Notes: generated by a model not told the origin, from the letters alone. A stretch of DNA of 64,000 bases from Ostrinia nubilalis (GCF_963855985.1 NC_087106.1:2587001-2651000); one strand, 5' to 3'; counted from the first letter of the stretch, positions 43,342 through 54,423 are shown. Program-made: numbers and translations.

Positions 43342-46300
43342 CTGGAAGAATGGTTAGAAAATTAGAAAAGCTTTGTGAAGAAGCACTAATTCTAATACTA
43401 GTAATATTTGAAGGGATGGCACTTCTTCTGTCGTGTGGGTTTTAAGCGCAATTACTGAGCTCAATCGGATCAGTTTACCCGATAGTCAGGTTGTTGCCTG
43501 CTATGTCTTTAGTTTCTAATCAATAAAAAAATCCTTGAACTCCTCACTTCAAATCAATTGAAGGGCAACAGAGTACCTATCGTCCCTTAATTATAAATGA
43601 ATTATTGAAAGTTATGGGGAAAAAGGTTTCATACCACTACAACCAATTCGCCAGTGTGCACATTTCTCCTCAACTCGAGGGCGTACGCTGAATTGTACTT
43701 GGGGACTCCTTGCTTATTGACGATCTTGGTCACAGCCTGGAAGGAATAGACGTTGAAGTCGTGCGCAGAGTAGATCCTCATTCTGGAAGTGTCTCCAGTG
43801 GTGACTTCGGACACTGCATCGTAGAACTTGCTGAGGAGGACCCCTGGATATGGAAAGAGTGAGTTCATAGTTTATGTATAATTTATTTTTTATTTGGAAT
43901 CGAATCGAATCTCCGGGTTATCGCGAAGTTTGTGGCTTAGGTGTTGAGAGGAGGCCATGGGTCGTCGCATACTGCTCAAAAACACCAATTAGCTTTCTGA
44001 GAGCGGCGATTGATGGGCTGAGCAACACCATGTCATCTGCATAGCTAATGCTGTTGATACAATGACCATCAATCGAGCAGCCGACTCCTGTGTTGCTCAG
44101 TTCAACAATCAACCGATTTACATACAAGTTAAACAGTGAAGGAGACGTTAACCCCCCCTGTCTCACTCCACATTCCAACCTATACTCCTCAGAAAGCTCA
44201 CCAAGCCACCTGACCTGGTTTGTTTGGTGGTCATACCAATATTTGAGAACATTAATTAAACCACCCGGGATACCAGTATCATTTAATTTACGCCACAGAA
44301 TGTTATAGCTAACCAGGTCAAATGCCTTAGTGAGATCAAGAAATGCTACATACACAGGTGTGTTCCTATCGGTGTAGTACCTAAAAACCTGCTTGAGAAA
44401 CATAATCGCGCATCCTGTGGATAGTCCGGGTCTGAAGCCGAAACTTGAATTAATATGAAGACGTCATCATTTTGAAAACTTACCAGCTTGGTATGGGAGA
44501 AGGGTTTCGTTTCCATTCACTAGTCCAATGGCGATGCCTGCTGCCGCTTCTACATCAGGCCACACGGCTTGTATCTTAGGCTCGAGGGGCAATCCCAAAC
44601 TGACCTGTACATACAGACACTATTGTTTATCCCGCTAAACAAGAAAAAAAGGCCGTCTTAGAGCTATGAAGCGATCTCTTCCAGTCAACTTAGGGACAAG
44701 ACAAATACTTAATAGGAATGATGACAGTGTGACCTCTGAATGTTATGTGTAGCTAGGCTTTGATAAAAGTATTAGACACTTTTGATAAGCCGGAAATGAA
44801 TATTTCATAGGTATCTTTATTGAATATCTTTATTGCGTTGTGGTAATAGGTGTATACTGAGTCTTCCAGTGACTTGGCCCACTTTTAGCTTGGGCCATGG
44901 GCCAAGTCGCTGGATTAAATATTTAAATATTTTTTCTTCCAGAAACTGGGCCCACTCTAAGATTTTAGATGAGATTTTTGTTGATTTGGTGTTTAATTTA
45001 TTAATAAAACATTGAAGGTGGGCCAAGTCACTGGAATAATAATACTCTGGATTATTTGTGTCTTGTGAACTCGAGTAAAATTAAATTAACATTACTGCTA
45101 AAGTTTGATATGTAATGGATTTATATCCGACATTTGACGTCAGAAGTAAGACAATCTTAATTACACGACATAAATATAATTTATCTCATCATCATAAACA
45201 CCCGCTATAAACTGAATCTACTGTTTTATTACGGCTAATAATATACAATGAAATTGCATACAATAATCTATTTAAATTATTGGAAGGTTGTAAAAGTGAT
45301 CAAAATATTTTTTTGGCTGCAAATAGATTTGTTTAAAAGTCTTATCTTACAAAAGATAAATGCATAGGTATATTTTTTTCTATTTCCACAAGTCCTTTAT
45401 TATTTTTAAAAACTCTTTATAAATAAACCCTTCATTATCAAGTAATCTATTAATCTTCACAAAAGTGAAATTGAATTTACAGCCCGCTCCAGTTCCCCGG
45501 GGAGTTGAAGTTTCCTGAAATTTGCTTAAAACGGAATTACAACGTTCGTAATGGGAATTAGCAAAACTAGGATATTCTATCATTATTATTTTATTTAGAG
45601 ACAGAATTTAGATACGGCCCTTTTGATGACGATTATACAAGTTAATTATTAACTTTTTTCATTACACTATTCACTCATTTACTTACACGCACCCTCTATC
45701 TACCACACCACCACACGTGCTATTTTATTCATTGCTTTTGCTATTAAAATTTGTCTTTTAAAAAAAATATTTTGCTCTAATTTAATTTCTAAACGCTGCA
45801 CTGGTAATCCCCAAAAGAAGTAGGTATTAAGTATGATTATTTTATGGGGGCTTTATCAGTGGATATTTGTTAATTAAGATTAAGTAAATAAATACAAAAA
45901 ATGTTCTACAAAATTATCACGGTGCGAGTTTCGTCCTTGATGCGAAACGCAGATGCTTCACGCATAATTTAATATTTTAACAATCGGTTCAGTGTAAGTA
46001 CCTATGCACATTAGAATTTTAACGAGTCAATTTTTATGTGTTACGTAATTTCGGGTTAGGAATTATATTTATTTATTGATGTGTTAAATTTCAATGGGGT
46101 ATGGCCAATTACGGCATGTATATTTGTATAGTCTTGTGCTTAAAATATTTTTTTTCCTTCTTTTGTTTGGTCGAAAATAGGCGACTTGACCCTATAAGGT
46201 CTGGTTTCTTACCTGGCTAGTGTAGACGTCGTATACAGCGTAAATGTAGCCAGAATTCTGGAACATGTCCAGGCCAGTGATGTTTGACAGGAGGGATACG

Positions 46301-49270
46301 GCGTAGCTGTAGTTCAAGATGGCCGGTGACGTGGTGCTCAAGAGTTGTCTGTAGTCGTTCATGAAGTTCGGGCAGTTCGCGAATGGCATGTTCTGGAAAA
46401 TATATTTCGGTTAAACTGTTTTGGCCAAACAATTATTTATAGTATAACAAAACTCGAATCACAATTTTAAATTAAAGAATCAGTTAAGTTAGTTTTGAAT
46501 TAAAGGGCAGATATGTACCATCCTAGACTGCATCCCACTTAACATCAGGTGCGATTGTGGTCAAATACCTGCCTTGCTATGCATTAAAAAAAAAGAAAAA
46601 AAAGAATCGTCTAGAAATAAACACAGAGACTAAAATTTATAACATTAATTATGCTACCTTAGGTAACAAAAAAAATAGCTTCAAAAACCTAATAAAGTAT
46701 GTTTCGATCATCATCATCATTTACGTCCAAACATAGGCCTCCCCTAATAATTTCCAGATTGGCCGATTGATTGCGCAGTCTTCTTGCAACCTATTTGTCC
46801 ACTAAGTGCGTGAACGATGTTTCGATCCTACCCATAAAATGTATCAAAATCAACACTTACGAAATCATATTTAGCGGGTACATTAGAATACGGCACTGGG
46901 GTCCAGTCGAGGCCCCTAAAGACTTTCTTGACAGGCGGGTAGATGGCTGCCAAAGCTGACAGTATGGTCATCTTAGCCCTGGTGGAGTCGGTAGACCTGA
47001 TGAAGATCTCGGACCGGTTGAACTGACGCGCTATGAAGCCATCGTATCTTTTCCTAATAAACTTGCCCAATTCGTAGCTACGACGCTTGCCGACCTGTTG
47101 AAAAATATATGTGAATTAAAGTTTGTCAAAGAAATTATTTGTCGCGTGTTCCCTTTTCCAAAACCTTGTTTATTAAAAATCATTACAATAATGCTTTCAT
47201 TTTTATCACTTGAGAAATAAATGATATTTAACTTGCTATGTAAGTTAAGTATGTTTAGTTCAAACTGAACTTCCTGACTATCGATTGGATTAATTTTGCA
47301 CACACACATGTGACAATCAAATGAAAATGCAATATAATGATGTCATGGAACTGTTCTGATAAGTACCTAGTATGAGGTGGCTATAGGAACTCTCTGACAA
47401 AATGATGAAACCCTGTCGAGTTAGGCCCAGAACAGACGGTGAAACGCAACTGCAACGAAACTGCAACTGCTAGTTACTTTTGAGTTGCATTGCATCTAAG
47501 TTTCTGCCATAGCGTCCGTTGAAAGACCACACATGACGCGACCAGTTTGAAACTTTCAGTTTCAGTTTCATTCATCAGAATCATCACAAAGTTGCAGTTT
47601 CGCTGCAGTTGCGTTTCACCGTCTGTTCTGGGCCTTAGGGCTCGTTTTATTTGTCAACAATTACTGTGGTCTTAGATGATATACAGTGTGTGATATGATC
47701 ATATAGCTAGATAAAAGGTCTATTCCAATTTGATCACCTGAAGATCACCCAGATGATCAAAGTGGACTCCAGGCGACACTGTGTCCTTTAAACACCCTAA
47801 ATTAAATTCAAATCACCTAGGTGATCAAAGTGGTCTTCTTATCCATGGGTGATCAAAGGACACCAAAGTATCACCTGGAGTCCACTTGATCACGTGGATG
47901 ATCAAATCCAGGTGATCAAAGTGGAAATAGATAAAACCTTGTTTTTAAAATGTTTGAAGTTATACATACTGTAGTCAGTTGTCCATAGCCGTAGGGCGCG
48001 GATAATTCTGCGAGTTTGTCAGGGTTATTGCTGAAAACCAGCGTTTCGGCTATTGGAGTCCTGTCACCATGACGGTGCACCTGTGTTAAGGAACAAGGTA
48101 ATATGTATTTTGTAACCCCTGGGCCACACACTTCGCGATACTTAATATTCGGGCGACAACGGAGCGAAGTATGCAAATAAACAGGGCAAGGTAAATAAAA
48201 CCGTTCAAAAACCACCGAAGTATACTTGGCTACACACAACGTGATAGCGCGACTCTTCAGGAGGTCGCGATGTGTGTGGCACGGAGGGTAACAACCACAT
48301 CCACCTTATGGAATTAAAACTTTAAAAGTTCTATACAAATAATGCTGCAACTGCTACTTATACGTAAGCTAACATCCGAATCGTTTACAATGGGTACATG
48401 GCATTAATTTGCAGTCTTACTATGGCGACTAGATCACAATATACCTACTAAGATACATTCATAAGTCTGTCTAGCATCTGAGAATCAGACTCATAATATG
48501 TAGGTACTGAAGATTTTAAGCATTTTCTTTTACATTATAGTCGATGATAGCGCAATACGTTCCATGAAAAAAAAAATGCTTTTTTTATGAAAATGATCAA
48601 GTGCGTGTATCCGAAGTTCCGAACACACTTGCAAATCGTTTTAAAAGTCTTACTAAGCACACTACCAGTGGCGTAACTATACCATCCGAGACCCACGGCA
48701 ATTATGGGGGGGCCCTGGCCCCTAAATGCCAAAAGAAGAGTATCATTGCACGCATGAATGAGTATCTACTATCAAATCAACTATCATCTTCGAATCGGTA
48801 ACTCAAACAATTCAATGTGTGCCTTTTACTTAAATTTTTTAGCTTGGCCCCTTGAGCCCTGGGCCCCCTGGGGTTGGGGGGCCCGTGGCATTTTGCCAGC
48901 ACACTAAATCTTCCGGATATTTATTTACTAGCTTTCCGCCCGCGGCTACGCTCGCGTGGAATTTTCTCTGTCACAGAAAACCTTTATCGCGCGCGTTCCT
49001 GTTTCAAAAACCGGGATAAAAACTATCCTATGTCCTTTCCCGGGACTCTATGCCAAATTTCATCAAAATCGGTTCAGTGGTTTAGACGTAAAAGCAAGAC
49101 AGACAGACAGAGTTACTTTCGCATTTATAATATTAGTATAGATTATACATCAAAGCACTCACCAAAAAGGTCAACAGAAGCTCAGTTCCTTCTATAATTT
49201 TATCAGTTTTATCAGCCTTACGAGCAGTAGCCCCAGCCAGCAACAACACAGCACAGCACAGCTTGATCAT
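43159..49270 (-). CDS. Secreted histidine acid phosphatase 2 (seven exons, complete, minus strand)
   Basis: Paralogue of acid phosphatase 1, convergent with it. Exons in transcript order: 49163-49270, 47970-48080, 46861-47094, 46213-46392, 44484-44604, 43635-43843, 43159-43341; phases are identical to the first gene (0,0,0,0,1,0); about 381 residues. Signal peptide MIKLCCAVLLLAGATA; a short extra KADKTDKIIEGT segment before the core. Catalytic RHGDRTP in exon 2 and HD in SAHDFN (exon 6) are intact. RSTDSTRAKMT is conserved exactly. N-glycosylation sites NRS, NIT and NET. Exon 4 is the most diverged from paralogue 1, so this loop (likely over the active site) may set substrate preference. No partial exon copies were seen in this gene. 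Introns hold a reverse transcriptase fragment and MITEs. Same soluble secreted/lysosomal role inferred. Confidence 0.93.
43635..43843 (-). CDS. Acid phosphatase 2 exon 6 (HD motif)
   Basis: Encodes GVLLSKFYDAVSEV, RIYSAHDFNVYSFQAVTKI and YNSAYALELRRNV; acceptor ccatatccag, donor GTG/gtatga. One codon shorter than in paralogue 1. Confidence 0.92.
43918..44450 (-). mobile_element. Non-LTR reverse transcriptase fragment in acid phosphatase 2 intron 5
   Basis: The minus strand encodes FGFRPGLSTGCAI, then VYVAFLDLTKAFDLVSYNIL (catalytic Asp of motif A), CGVRQGGLTSPSLFNLYVN and SISYADDMVLLSP (YADD box). About 175 residues of the RT palm with no stop; endonuclease and C terminus absent. CR1/jockey-like is my best guess from the FGFR-G-ST and RQGG blocks. 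Same strand as the host gene. Confidence 0.9.
44484..44604 (-). CDS. Acid phosphatase 2 exon 5
   Basis: Encodes VSLGLPLEPKIQAVWPDVEA and GIAIGLVNGNETLLPYQAG; acceptor gtatgtacag, donor GCTG/gtaagt. Confidence 0.92.
44862..45040. mobile_element. Inverted-repeat MITE, family M
   Basis: cttccagtgacttggccca at the left and tgggccaagtcactggaata at the right, with inner gggccaagtcgctgg. A relative lies at 51487-51590. Confidence 0.75.
45041..46212. other. Intron 4 of acid phosphatase 2, nothing recognised
   Basis: AT-rich; short open stretches only. Confidence 0.5.
46213..46392 (-). CDS. Acid phosphatase 2 exon 4
   Basis: Encodes NMPFANCPNFMNDYRQLLS, LNYSYAVSLLSNITGLDMF and YIYAVYDVYTSQ; acceptor tatattttccag, donor CAG/gtaaga. 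Little similarity to paralogue 1 outside NCP-F--Y and the DVY-SQ end. Confidence 0.92.
46500..46590 (+). mobile_element. Non-LTR retrotransposon 3' end fragment
   Basis: agggcagatatgtaccatcc, aacatcaggtgcgattgtgg and caaatacctgccttgc, as at 62405. Confidence 0.7.
46705..46830 (-). mobile_element. Degraded RTE-like tail, minus strand
   Basis: atcatcatcatttacgtcc and aggcctcccctaataatttcc, complement of the GATGATGAT-tailed end. Confidence 0.6.
46861..47094 (-). CDS. Acid phosphatase 2 exon 3
   Basis: Encodes VGKRRSYELGKFIRKRYDG, FNRSEIFIRSTDSTRAKMT and WTPVPYSNVPAKYDF; acceptor atttttcaacag, donor TTC/gtaagt. Same 78-codon length as in paralogue 1. Confidence 0.93.
47422..47639. mobile_element. 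Harbinger-like MITE with TTA target duplication
   Basis: TTA then ggcccagaacagacggtgaa at the left, ttcaccgtctgttctgggcc then TTA at the right; inner cgcaactgcaacgaaactgc pairs with gcagtttcgctgcagttgcg. Very well-preserved stem. Confidence 0.85.
47717..47931. mobile_element. Inverted-repeat element dense in GATCA motifs
   Basis: tattccaatttgatcacctg at the left and ggtgatcaaagtggaaata at the right; about ten GATCA/TGATC motifs in 215 bases, including ccagatgatcaaagtggact and its relatives. Lies just 3' of exon 2 of acid phosphatase 2, in intron 2. Confidence 0.7.
47970..48080 (-). CDS. Acid phosphatase 2 exon 2 (RHG motif)
   Basis: Encodes VHRHGDRTPIAETLVFSNN and APYGYGQLTT; acceptor cttaacacag, donor ACA/gtatgt. 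Same length as in paralogue 1. Confidence 0.92.
48125..48280. mobile_element. Inverted-repeat element in intron 1 of acid phosphatase 2
   Basis: ccacacacttcgcga and tcgcgatgtgtgtgg are inverted repeats near the ends; inner gcgaagtatgcaaa and accgaagtatac. Family unknown. Confidence 0.6.
48660..48900. mobile_element. Degraded repeat with GGGGGGCCC blocks
   Basis: agtggcgtaactataccatc, atgggggggccctggccc and gttggggggcccgtggca resemble a dispersed insect repeat; ends not defined. Confidence 0.4.
48928..49142 (-). mobile_element. Helitron-like element, family B, minus strand
   Basis: Starts actagctttccgcccgcgg and ends cgcatttataatattagta, the complement of 37943-38179. Confidence 0.75.
49163..49270 (-). 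CDS. Acid phosphatase 2 exon 1 (signal peptide)
   Basis: Encodes MIKLCCAVLLLAGATARK and TDKIIEGTELLLTFL; donor TTG/gtgagt. Start chosen because the signal peptide follows it directly, as in paralogue 1. Confidence 0.9.
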
Positions 49271-49299
49271 CGTAGCAACTGGTGTTCTACAAAGTAAAC

Positions 49300-50085
49300 T
49301 CGGCTGTTAAATATGTAAAGTAATCGCAAATTTATGGCACTAGATTACTGTTTGATTGACATTAGGTACAACTGTGTAAATAGGTGCATATCGGTAAATT
49401 TCCTAGGTAGGTAAGAGAGAGAGAGAATAATATTTAATCAGTAACTTTTATAACTTATAATAAACTTTAAAAACTGTAGGTTTTTGTTACACAACTGAAA
49501 CCTGAAACCTCCCAGAGGTTTACATCATTAAAAAAAATATACAGGGTGAAATTTAAATTATTAGCATCCTTTTAAAATAAGAATCTACCCATGATAAGTA
49601 GGTAGTTATGGTTTTTATTATAATATGTTTTTGTAATTTCACTTGATGTTTTTTGAACGTTATTAGAAAAAAATTGCTGACACGAAGGAATAACTTAAAT
49701 TCTCGACTAATTCACTTTTTAAACTAATTTTAAGAATCAGTTGATCCGATTAAGAGCTACATTAATACTTACAAACCATGGACCAGACATGAAATACAAA
49801 CACACGTCAAACTCAAACACTATTTTTTCAGCGGGGATAAAAAAAATACTTACATATTATTATTACTATTACTTATTGTACATTAGGCTATATACTAGTC
49901 ATTTATGTACCACAGATATTTTGTGCGGAGCGAGTAGTTGTTCGACTACTTACCTACCATCGACTGTGAATTCTAATTTATTGTTTTTGGATGTTGTTTT
50001 AATGTGACATTTTAAAATAATGATAGGTAATTTACTTGTACCATTTTAACAGCGATTCTCAAACTTTTTATTTTTTTTATGCATA
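49300..50085. other. 5' flank of acid phosphatase 2, no gene seen
   Basis: AT-rich; any promoter is not recognisable by eye. Confidence 0.5.
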
Positions 50086-50244
50086 TAATTTTATGCAAGG
50101 CAGGTATTGTTAAATGAGATGCAATCTAGGATGGTAATAGGCCCTCAAAGTGCCTATTCACTCTCGCCTTGAAAAGGTCCGGATTATAGTGTTCGGGAAA
50201 GAAATCAGCAGGCAGCGATCCTAAGATATTATGTTCACCTAGGA

Positions 50245-50405
50245 TAAGTTAGTATTGTGGGCAGGTCCCCCACTAGGTGGACCGACGATCTAGTGAAGGT
50301 CTCGAAAGACGCCTGGATCGGGCGGCGAAGGACCGGTCGTGTGGAAATCCTTGGGAGAGGCCTTTGTCCAGCTGTGGACGTCATTTGGCTGAAATGAACA
50401 AGGAT
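50245..50405 (+). mobile_element. RTE-like retrotransposon 3' tail
   Basis: actaggtggaccgacgatct, gaaggaccggtcgtgtggaa and ttgtccagctgtggacgtca. A reversed fragment of the 62405-type 3' end lies just upstream (50090-50170). Confidence 0.85.
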
Positions 50406-50746
50406 TCTACTGGGATCCAATGAGAGCATGTACCCTGGACTCCATGTTGGAAAACAAACAAAAACTATTTAAAAAAGTCGGTAATTGTTCTTCACGCTAT
50501 TGGCTATTTAGTAGTAGGAATAAAAATATAAAAACTAATAAAAATGTTTGAGGTTCGAACGTCTTTAGCGACAAATTAAGTTTCAAAAGATTTAAATAGC
50601 ACAATACAAAATTAAATGATCACTCATTGCGTATACCTACAATAGGTTTCCTGAAAGCAAATGTGTTACTATTTTAGAACAAGCTGCATCCATGTATGTT
50701 ACTACTGTTTATGTAGGCTTAGGTTTTATGTTATTTTTATCCTTTT

Positions 50747-50880
50747 TTATCATCATCATCTCAGCCATAGGACGTCCACTGCTGAACATAGGCCTCCTCC
50801 AATGCTTTCCATGTTGCCCGGTTGGTAGCGGCCTGCGTCCAGCGCCTTCCCGCTACCTTTATGAGGTCGTTGTTCCACCT
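50747..50880 (-). mobile_element. RTE-like retrotransposon 3' tail, minus strand
   Basis: atcatcatcatctcagccat, gacgtccactgctgaacata and gcctgcgtccagcgccttcc. Confidence 0.85.
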
Positions 50881-50889
50881 TCTTCATTA

Positions 50890-51260
50890 ATTCGCTTTTT
50901 CAAATCTTCATAATATTAGGTGCGTTCTCTGTACATAATTTATCAATATATGTATCTAAGAACTCATTATCTTTATTTCAATGCCTTATTATGTATGTTA
51001 GATGTTTTTCTTGTTTTCTTATCTGTGGGACTTCCATTCGTATGACGTTCTCAGATTAACTTCGTGAATGATTAAGATAGGTATAAAGCGTTTTTTTAAT
51101 ACCTAATGCGAATTGAAAGTGATAAGTCGATTAATGTCACGTTTATGTTAAATCTTCGTTGACGAAAACTGCACATACTTAATTAGTTCAATTAAGATAA
51201 CATGTATTATACAGTAGACTAATTGATGTTGTTGAGTAAAACAGAATCATGCGTGGAGGC
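50890..51260. other. Intergenic DNA, nothing recognised
   Basis: AT-rich, no features. Confidence 0.5.
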
Positions 51261-51264
51261 CCGT

Positions 51265-51435
51265 ACCGGAAAGCGCAGCGTAGGACGTCCACCCACAAGG
51301 TGGACCGACGACCTCATAAAGGTAGCAGGAAGGCGCTGGATGCAGGCCGCTACCAACCGGGCTTTGTGGAAATAATTGGGTGAGGCCTATGTTCAGTTGT
51401 GGACGTTCTATGGCTGAAATTATGATGATGATGAA
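51265..51435 (+). mobile_element. RTE-like retrotransposon 3' tail
   Basis: ccggaaagcgcagcgtagga, caaggtggaccgacgacctc, gcaggaaggcgctggatgca and gaaattatgatgatgatga. Confidence 0.88.
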
Positions 51436-51486
51436 CCAAAACTTTCATACAAAGTTTCACTTCCATAGAACTACTTCCAGTTCAGT

Positions 51487-51590
51487 CAGTGGGCCCAGTC
51501 ACTGGTAGAAAAAACGATTTAAAAATTCAAACCAGCGACTTGGCCCGTAGACCAACATAAAATTGGGCCAAGTCCCTGGAAGACTCGTAA
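51487..51590. mobile_element. Inverted-repeat MITE, family M, short copy
   Basis: gtgggcccagtcactgg and ttgggccaagtccctgg; related to 44862-45040. Confidence 0.65.
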
Positions 51591-51599
51591 TAAATGTTT

Positions 51600-52439
51600 C
51601 TTTTTATCTTGAGTAAGCCTGCAATAAACGATAACGTCGTCGAACTTCAATAAATGAGGATATTGAAGCGCCATGACATTCACCGATAAGTCAGCCAATC
51701 CTCCACACGAGACTCACGCATCAACGCATGCCTCATACACTCACTACATATCAACAATTTTTTTTGTAATTTAGTTGATAATTATTCAGCGATAAAATAA
51801 AATCAGTGATAACGAATTTTTATGATGACACTTTCCCAGGTGACTTACGCCCGGATTCACAAACGATGCTTGCTTAAGTAAAGCAGCAAATCGAATGCAC
51901 AGCGTTGAATAGAGCTCTGTTATTGGTTCGTGTATCACCTTGTGCGTCCACGCGCACTGTGAGAACTCATAGTAATGTTTGTAATGTTTGTGATACAGGC
52001 GTGTATCCTTTTGTACTTGGACAACACTGAAGTGTCCGACATTTACAGGAGGGCGCTACTATCAATACTTATAAGTTCCGATTTTTGCCACTTGACGTTT
52101 CAGAATCGTTCTACTACGAGTACTTAGTTAAAGGGTTCCTTTAAAAAACAAAAAAAATATTTTTATAGGTTTGCACAAATTGAATATGTTGAATAATAAA
52201 ATCCTCGAAAAAAGTGATGATTTAAAATCATCCTGTAGACGGGCTGTTCATAAATTTTAATTGGAGATTAAGATACTGCATTAAATGTCATTGTAAGTAC
52301 CTACAATAAAGTAGATATGTTCAAGACAATAATAAATTGTAAATAGTACCTAAAGATATTTTAAGAATCTTTATAAGATATAATTCTATACCTACCTTAT
52401 TCGTTTCAATATTGAAATACAGACTTTCACATTCAATGC
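51600..52439. other. Intergenic DNA with a fragment of the 30361-type element
   Basis: 52020-52100 contains gacatttacaggagggcgct and gttccgatttttgccactt, shared with 30775-30860. Otherwise nothing recognised. Confidence 0.5.
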
Positions 52440-52595
52440 TGTTGACATTGACATTGTTGTTATGGCGCCCATCAGACTTAGGTATGAATAACAAGCCTTA
52501 CCACCGACCAAACAGAATAATTTGCCCCCATTGGGAATCGAACCTGGGACCTCTGGATTAACGCGCGTTAGTAGCGATGCTGTCGCGCATTTACA
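52440..52595 (-). mobile_element. tRNA-derived SINE, minus strand
   Basis: ttgggaatcgaacctgggac is the complement of a B box; acgcgcgttagtagcgatgc follows. Similar layout to 28780-29010. Confidence 0.6.
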
Positions 52596-52607
52596 TCCAC
52601 ATGTTCG

Positions 52608-52810
52608 TTCGTTCCTTCGTTTCAGCCGAAAGACGTCCATTGCTGGACAAATGCCTCCTCCAAGGATTTCCGCAAAGACCGATCCTGCACCTCCCGCGAC
52701 CTTCACCAGATCGTCGGTCCACCTAGTGGGAGGCCTGCCCATACTACGTCTTCCGGCTCGTGGTCGCCACTCGAGAACTTTTCTGCCCCAGCGACCATCA
52801 GCTCTAAATT
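52608..52810 (-). mobile_element. RTE-like retrotransposon 3' end, minus strand
   Basis: cgttccttcgtttcagccga, caccagatcgtcggtccacc, ctacgtcttccggctcgtgg and gagaacttttctgccccagc: the complement encodes the KVLEWRP..GRPPTRWTDDLVKVAG tail. Confidence 0.88.
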
Positions 52811-52819
52811 CGGCTTCAC

Positions 52820-53558
52820 TGCCTTTTAACTTTGTATCAGTCGGCCGTTGTCAAATTATTGTTATCACTGTCAGTTATCAGTATATTTATTTATATTATT
52901 CTGCATAAAGTGTAGCTGCCCTGAAATAAACCTCGAGTTTCACAGACGCTTATTCCTATGCCATCTTCTATAATGGACGGTTTTCATTCGAAAGTAACCA
53001 TTTTTTTTGTTATGCGTTTTTCTAAAAGTTTATGAGTTTAATTTTTGTTTTAACCAAAACACATCCACTTCTGGATAAAGAGCTTTCTTCTACACTGTCC
53101 CCATTCAGGCGCTATCCAAGATTAACGTAAAACACAAAATCAAAAAAAAAATTAAAGATATAAAAAATATTAAATTTAAAATATAAAAAAATTTACGTTG
53201 TATACTATTATCATCATCATTCTTGTAAATAAAATTGTCTCTAGTAATCGACTTTTTCAGTTTGCTCGTACAAAATTGAAACGAGAATTATAGTCTATTT
53301 AATAAAAATCAAAATTCACATTTATCTTTAATTATCTCTGGTAATAAACTACCAGACTTAAAAAAAAAACTAAACTTACACTACTTTACTATTTACAAAC
53401 TGCACGCCTATGGAGAAAATTTCTGCAATGTTGCATTTTAAAACACAAACCACGCATTTTTTACTACAGTACATAATTACATGGGACATTGACCTTGGAA
53501 CATGAGTCTCAATAAAACCTCGAAAATTTGTTTTAACTGTTTTATTTATCATATTTAG
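52820..53558. other. AT-rich DNA, nothing recognised
   Basis: Low-complexity A/T stretches around 53140-53200. Confidence 0.5.
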
Positions 53559-54147
53559 TACAGCAAGAGTGACACGGCACGCAGGCTGGTCCTTTTGGAA
53601 GGCGTTCGTGCGTATACGGATCTAACACGAAAAAGCCTCAAAGTGTTAGAATACTTAGAATACATGTCTGCCTGGAGTGCCTGGTTTATTATTCAGAACT
53701 ACAAAAATAAAATAGCAGTACCTGGTACTAAGGTAGAATACATTAGGTGTAGTAACTGTAAGACACCGCTGAAAAAAAAAGTAAATTTAATCAGTTATTA
53801 TATGACGATTATTTAAATGTTCGTTTGTTTCAGCCACATGAATGCCACTGCTGGACAAAGGCCTCCCCCATCATGATTTCCATAACGATCGGTCCTCCCC
53901 CGCCCGCATACTTTTAGATGTCCTTCATACATATTATTTTGATTCTTTTTTTAAGTTATGTAGGTATATATTTTTCGTTAATTTGCTTGCCTTGCCTTAT
54001 TCAGTTTTCATTATTAGTAACTTATTTATTTCATTCAGATGTATGTTAATCTCTTCTGCAGAAGCGTGATCTTCTACGAGAAGAAAACCGAAGAAGAAGA
54101 AGACTCAGACGAGGAAGAAAAACATGGCGGCTACCACAACGAGAGCG
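53559..54147 (+). CDS. Possible two-exon fragment of an unidentified gene
   Basis: Not recognised. Candidate exons 53559-53746 (acceptor catatttag, donor ATTAG/gtgtag) and 54062-54147 (acceptor aatctcttctgcag, donor GAGCG/gtgagt). Phase 2 joins phase 2, giving one open frame: YSKSDTARRLVLLEGVRAYT, then LKVLEYLEYMSAWSAWFIIQ and NYKNKIAVPGTKVEYIR, joined to SVIFYEKKTEEEEDSDEEEK and HGGYHNESG. The first part is amphipathic with aromatic residues, the second strongly acidic. Non-AT-rich codons and matching phases suggest real coding DNA, but an RTE fragment lies between the exons and neither flanking exon was found. An alternative first donor (ACTAAG/gtagaa at 53730) would change the frame. Could also be a decayed pseudogene. 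Confidence 0.4.
53823..53925 (-). mobile_element. RTE-like tail fragment, minus strand
   Basis: tgtttcagccacatgaatgc, tggacaaaggcctcccccat and ccataacgatcggtcctcc. Confidence 0.75.
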
Positions 54148-54249
54148 GTGAGTGGATTTAATAATTTTATTTCTTAAGCCATGATTCTCTACCTCTACAT
54201 CATAATCAGGTTATTGCAAGACTACGATCCTCTTTAATTTACGAGTCTT

Positions 54250-54359
54250 ATGCCCGTTTTCACCATCAATCCCTAAGTTTTAAGTGACCCCTATGGTGAC
54301 ATTTTGATTTCATAGGGGTCACTTAAAAAATACGGATTGATGGTGAAAACGGACATAAC
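54250..54359. mobile_element. Hairpin MITE, family N, copy 1
   Basis: tatgcccgttttcaccatca at the left, tgatggtgaaaacggacata at the right, inner aagtgacccctatg / cataggggtcactt. Same family as 63747-63870. Confidence 0.85.
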
Positions 54360-54423
54360 ATTCCTTTTCCATACTTGTCTCTAGTCACCTTTTACGACAC
54401 CCACCTACAAGGTTTTTAGGACC

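Noticed and set aside
46217..46432. Minus-strand 71-codon frame over acid phosphatase 2 exon 4
   Set aside because: A shifted frame of the real exon; the accepted frame keeps NCPNF and DVYTSQ.
50692..50913. Plus-strand 73-codon frame
   Set aside because: Read through a reversed RTE tail with its cat microsatellite.
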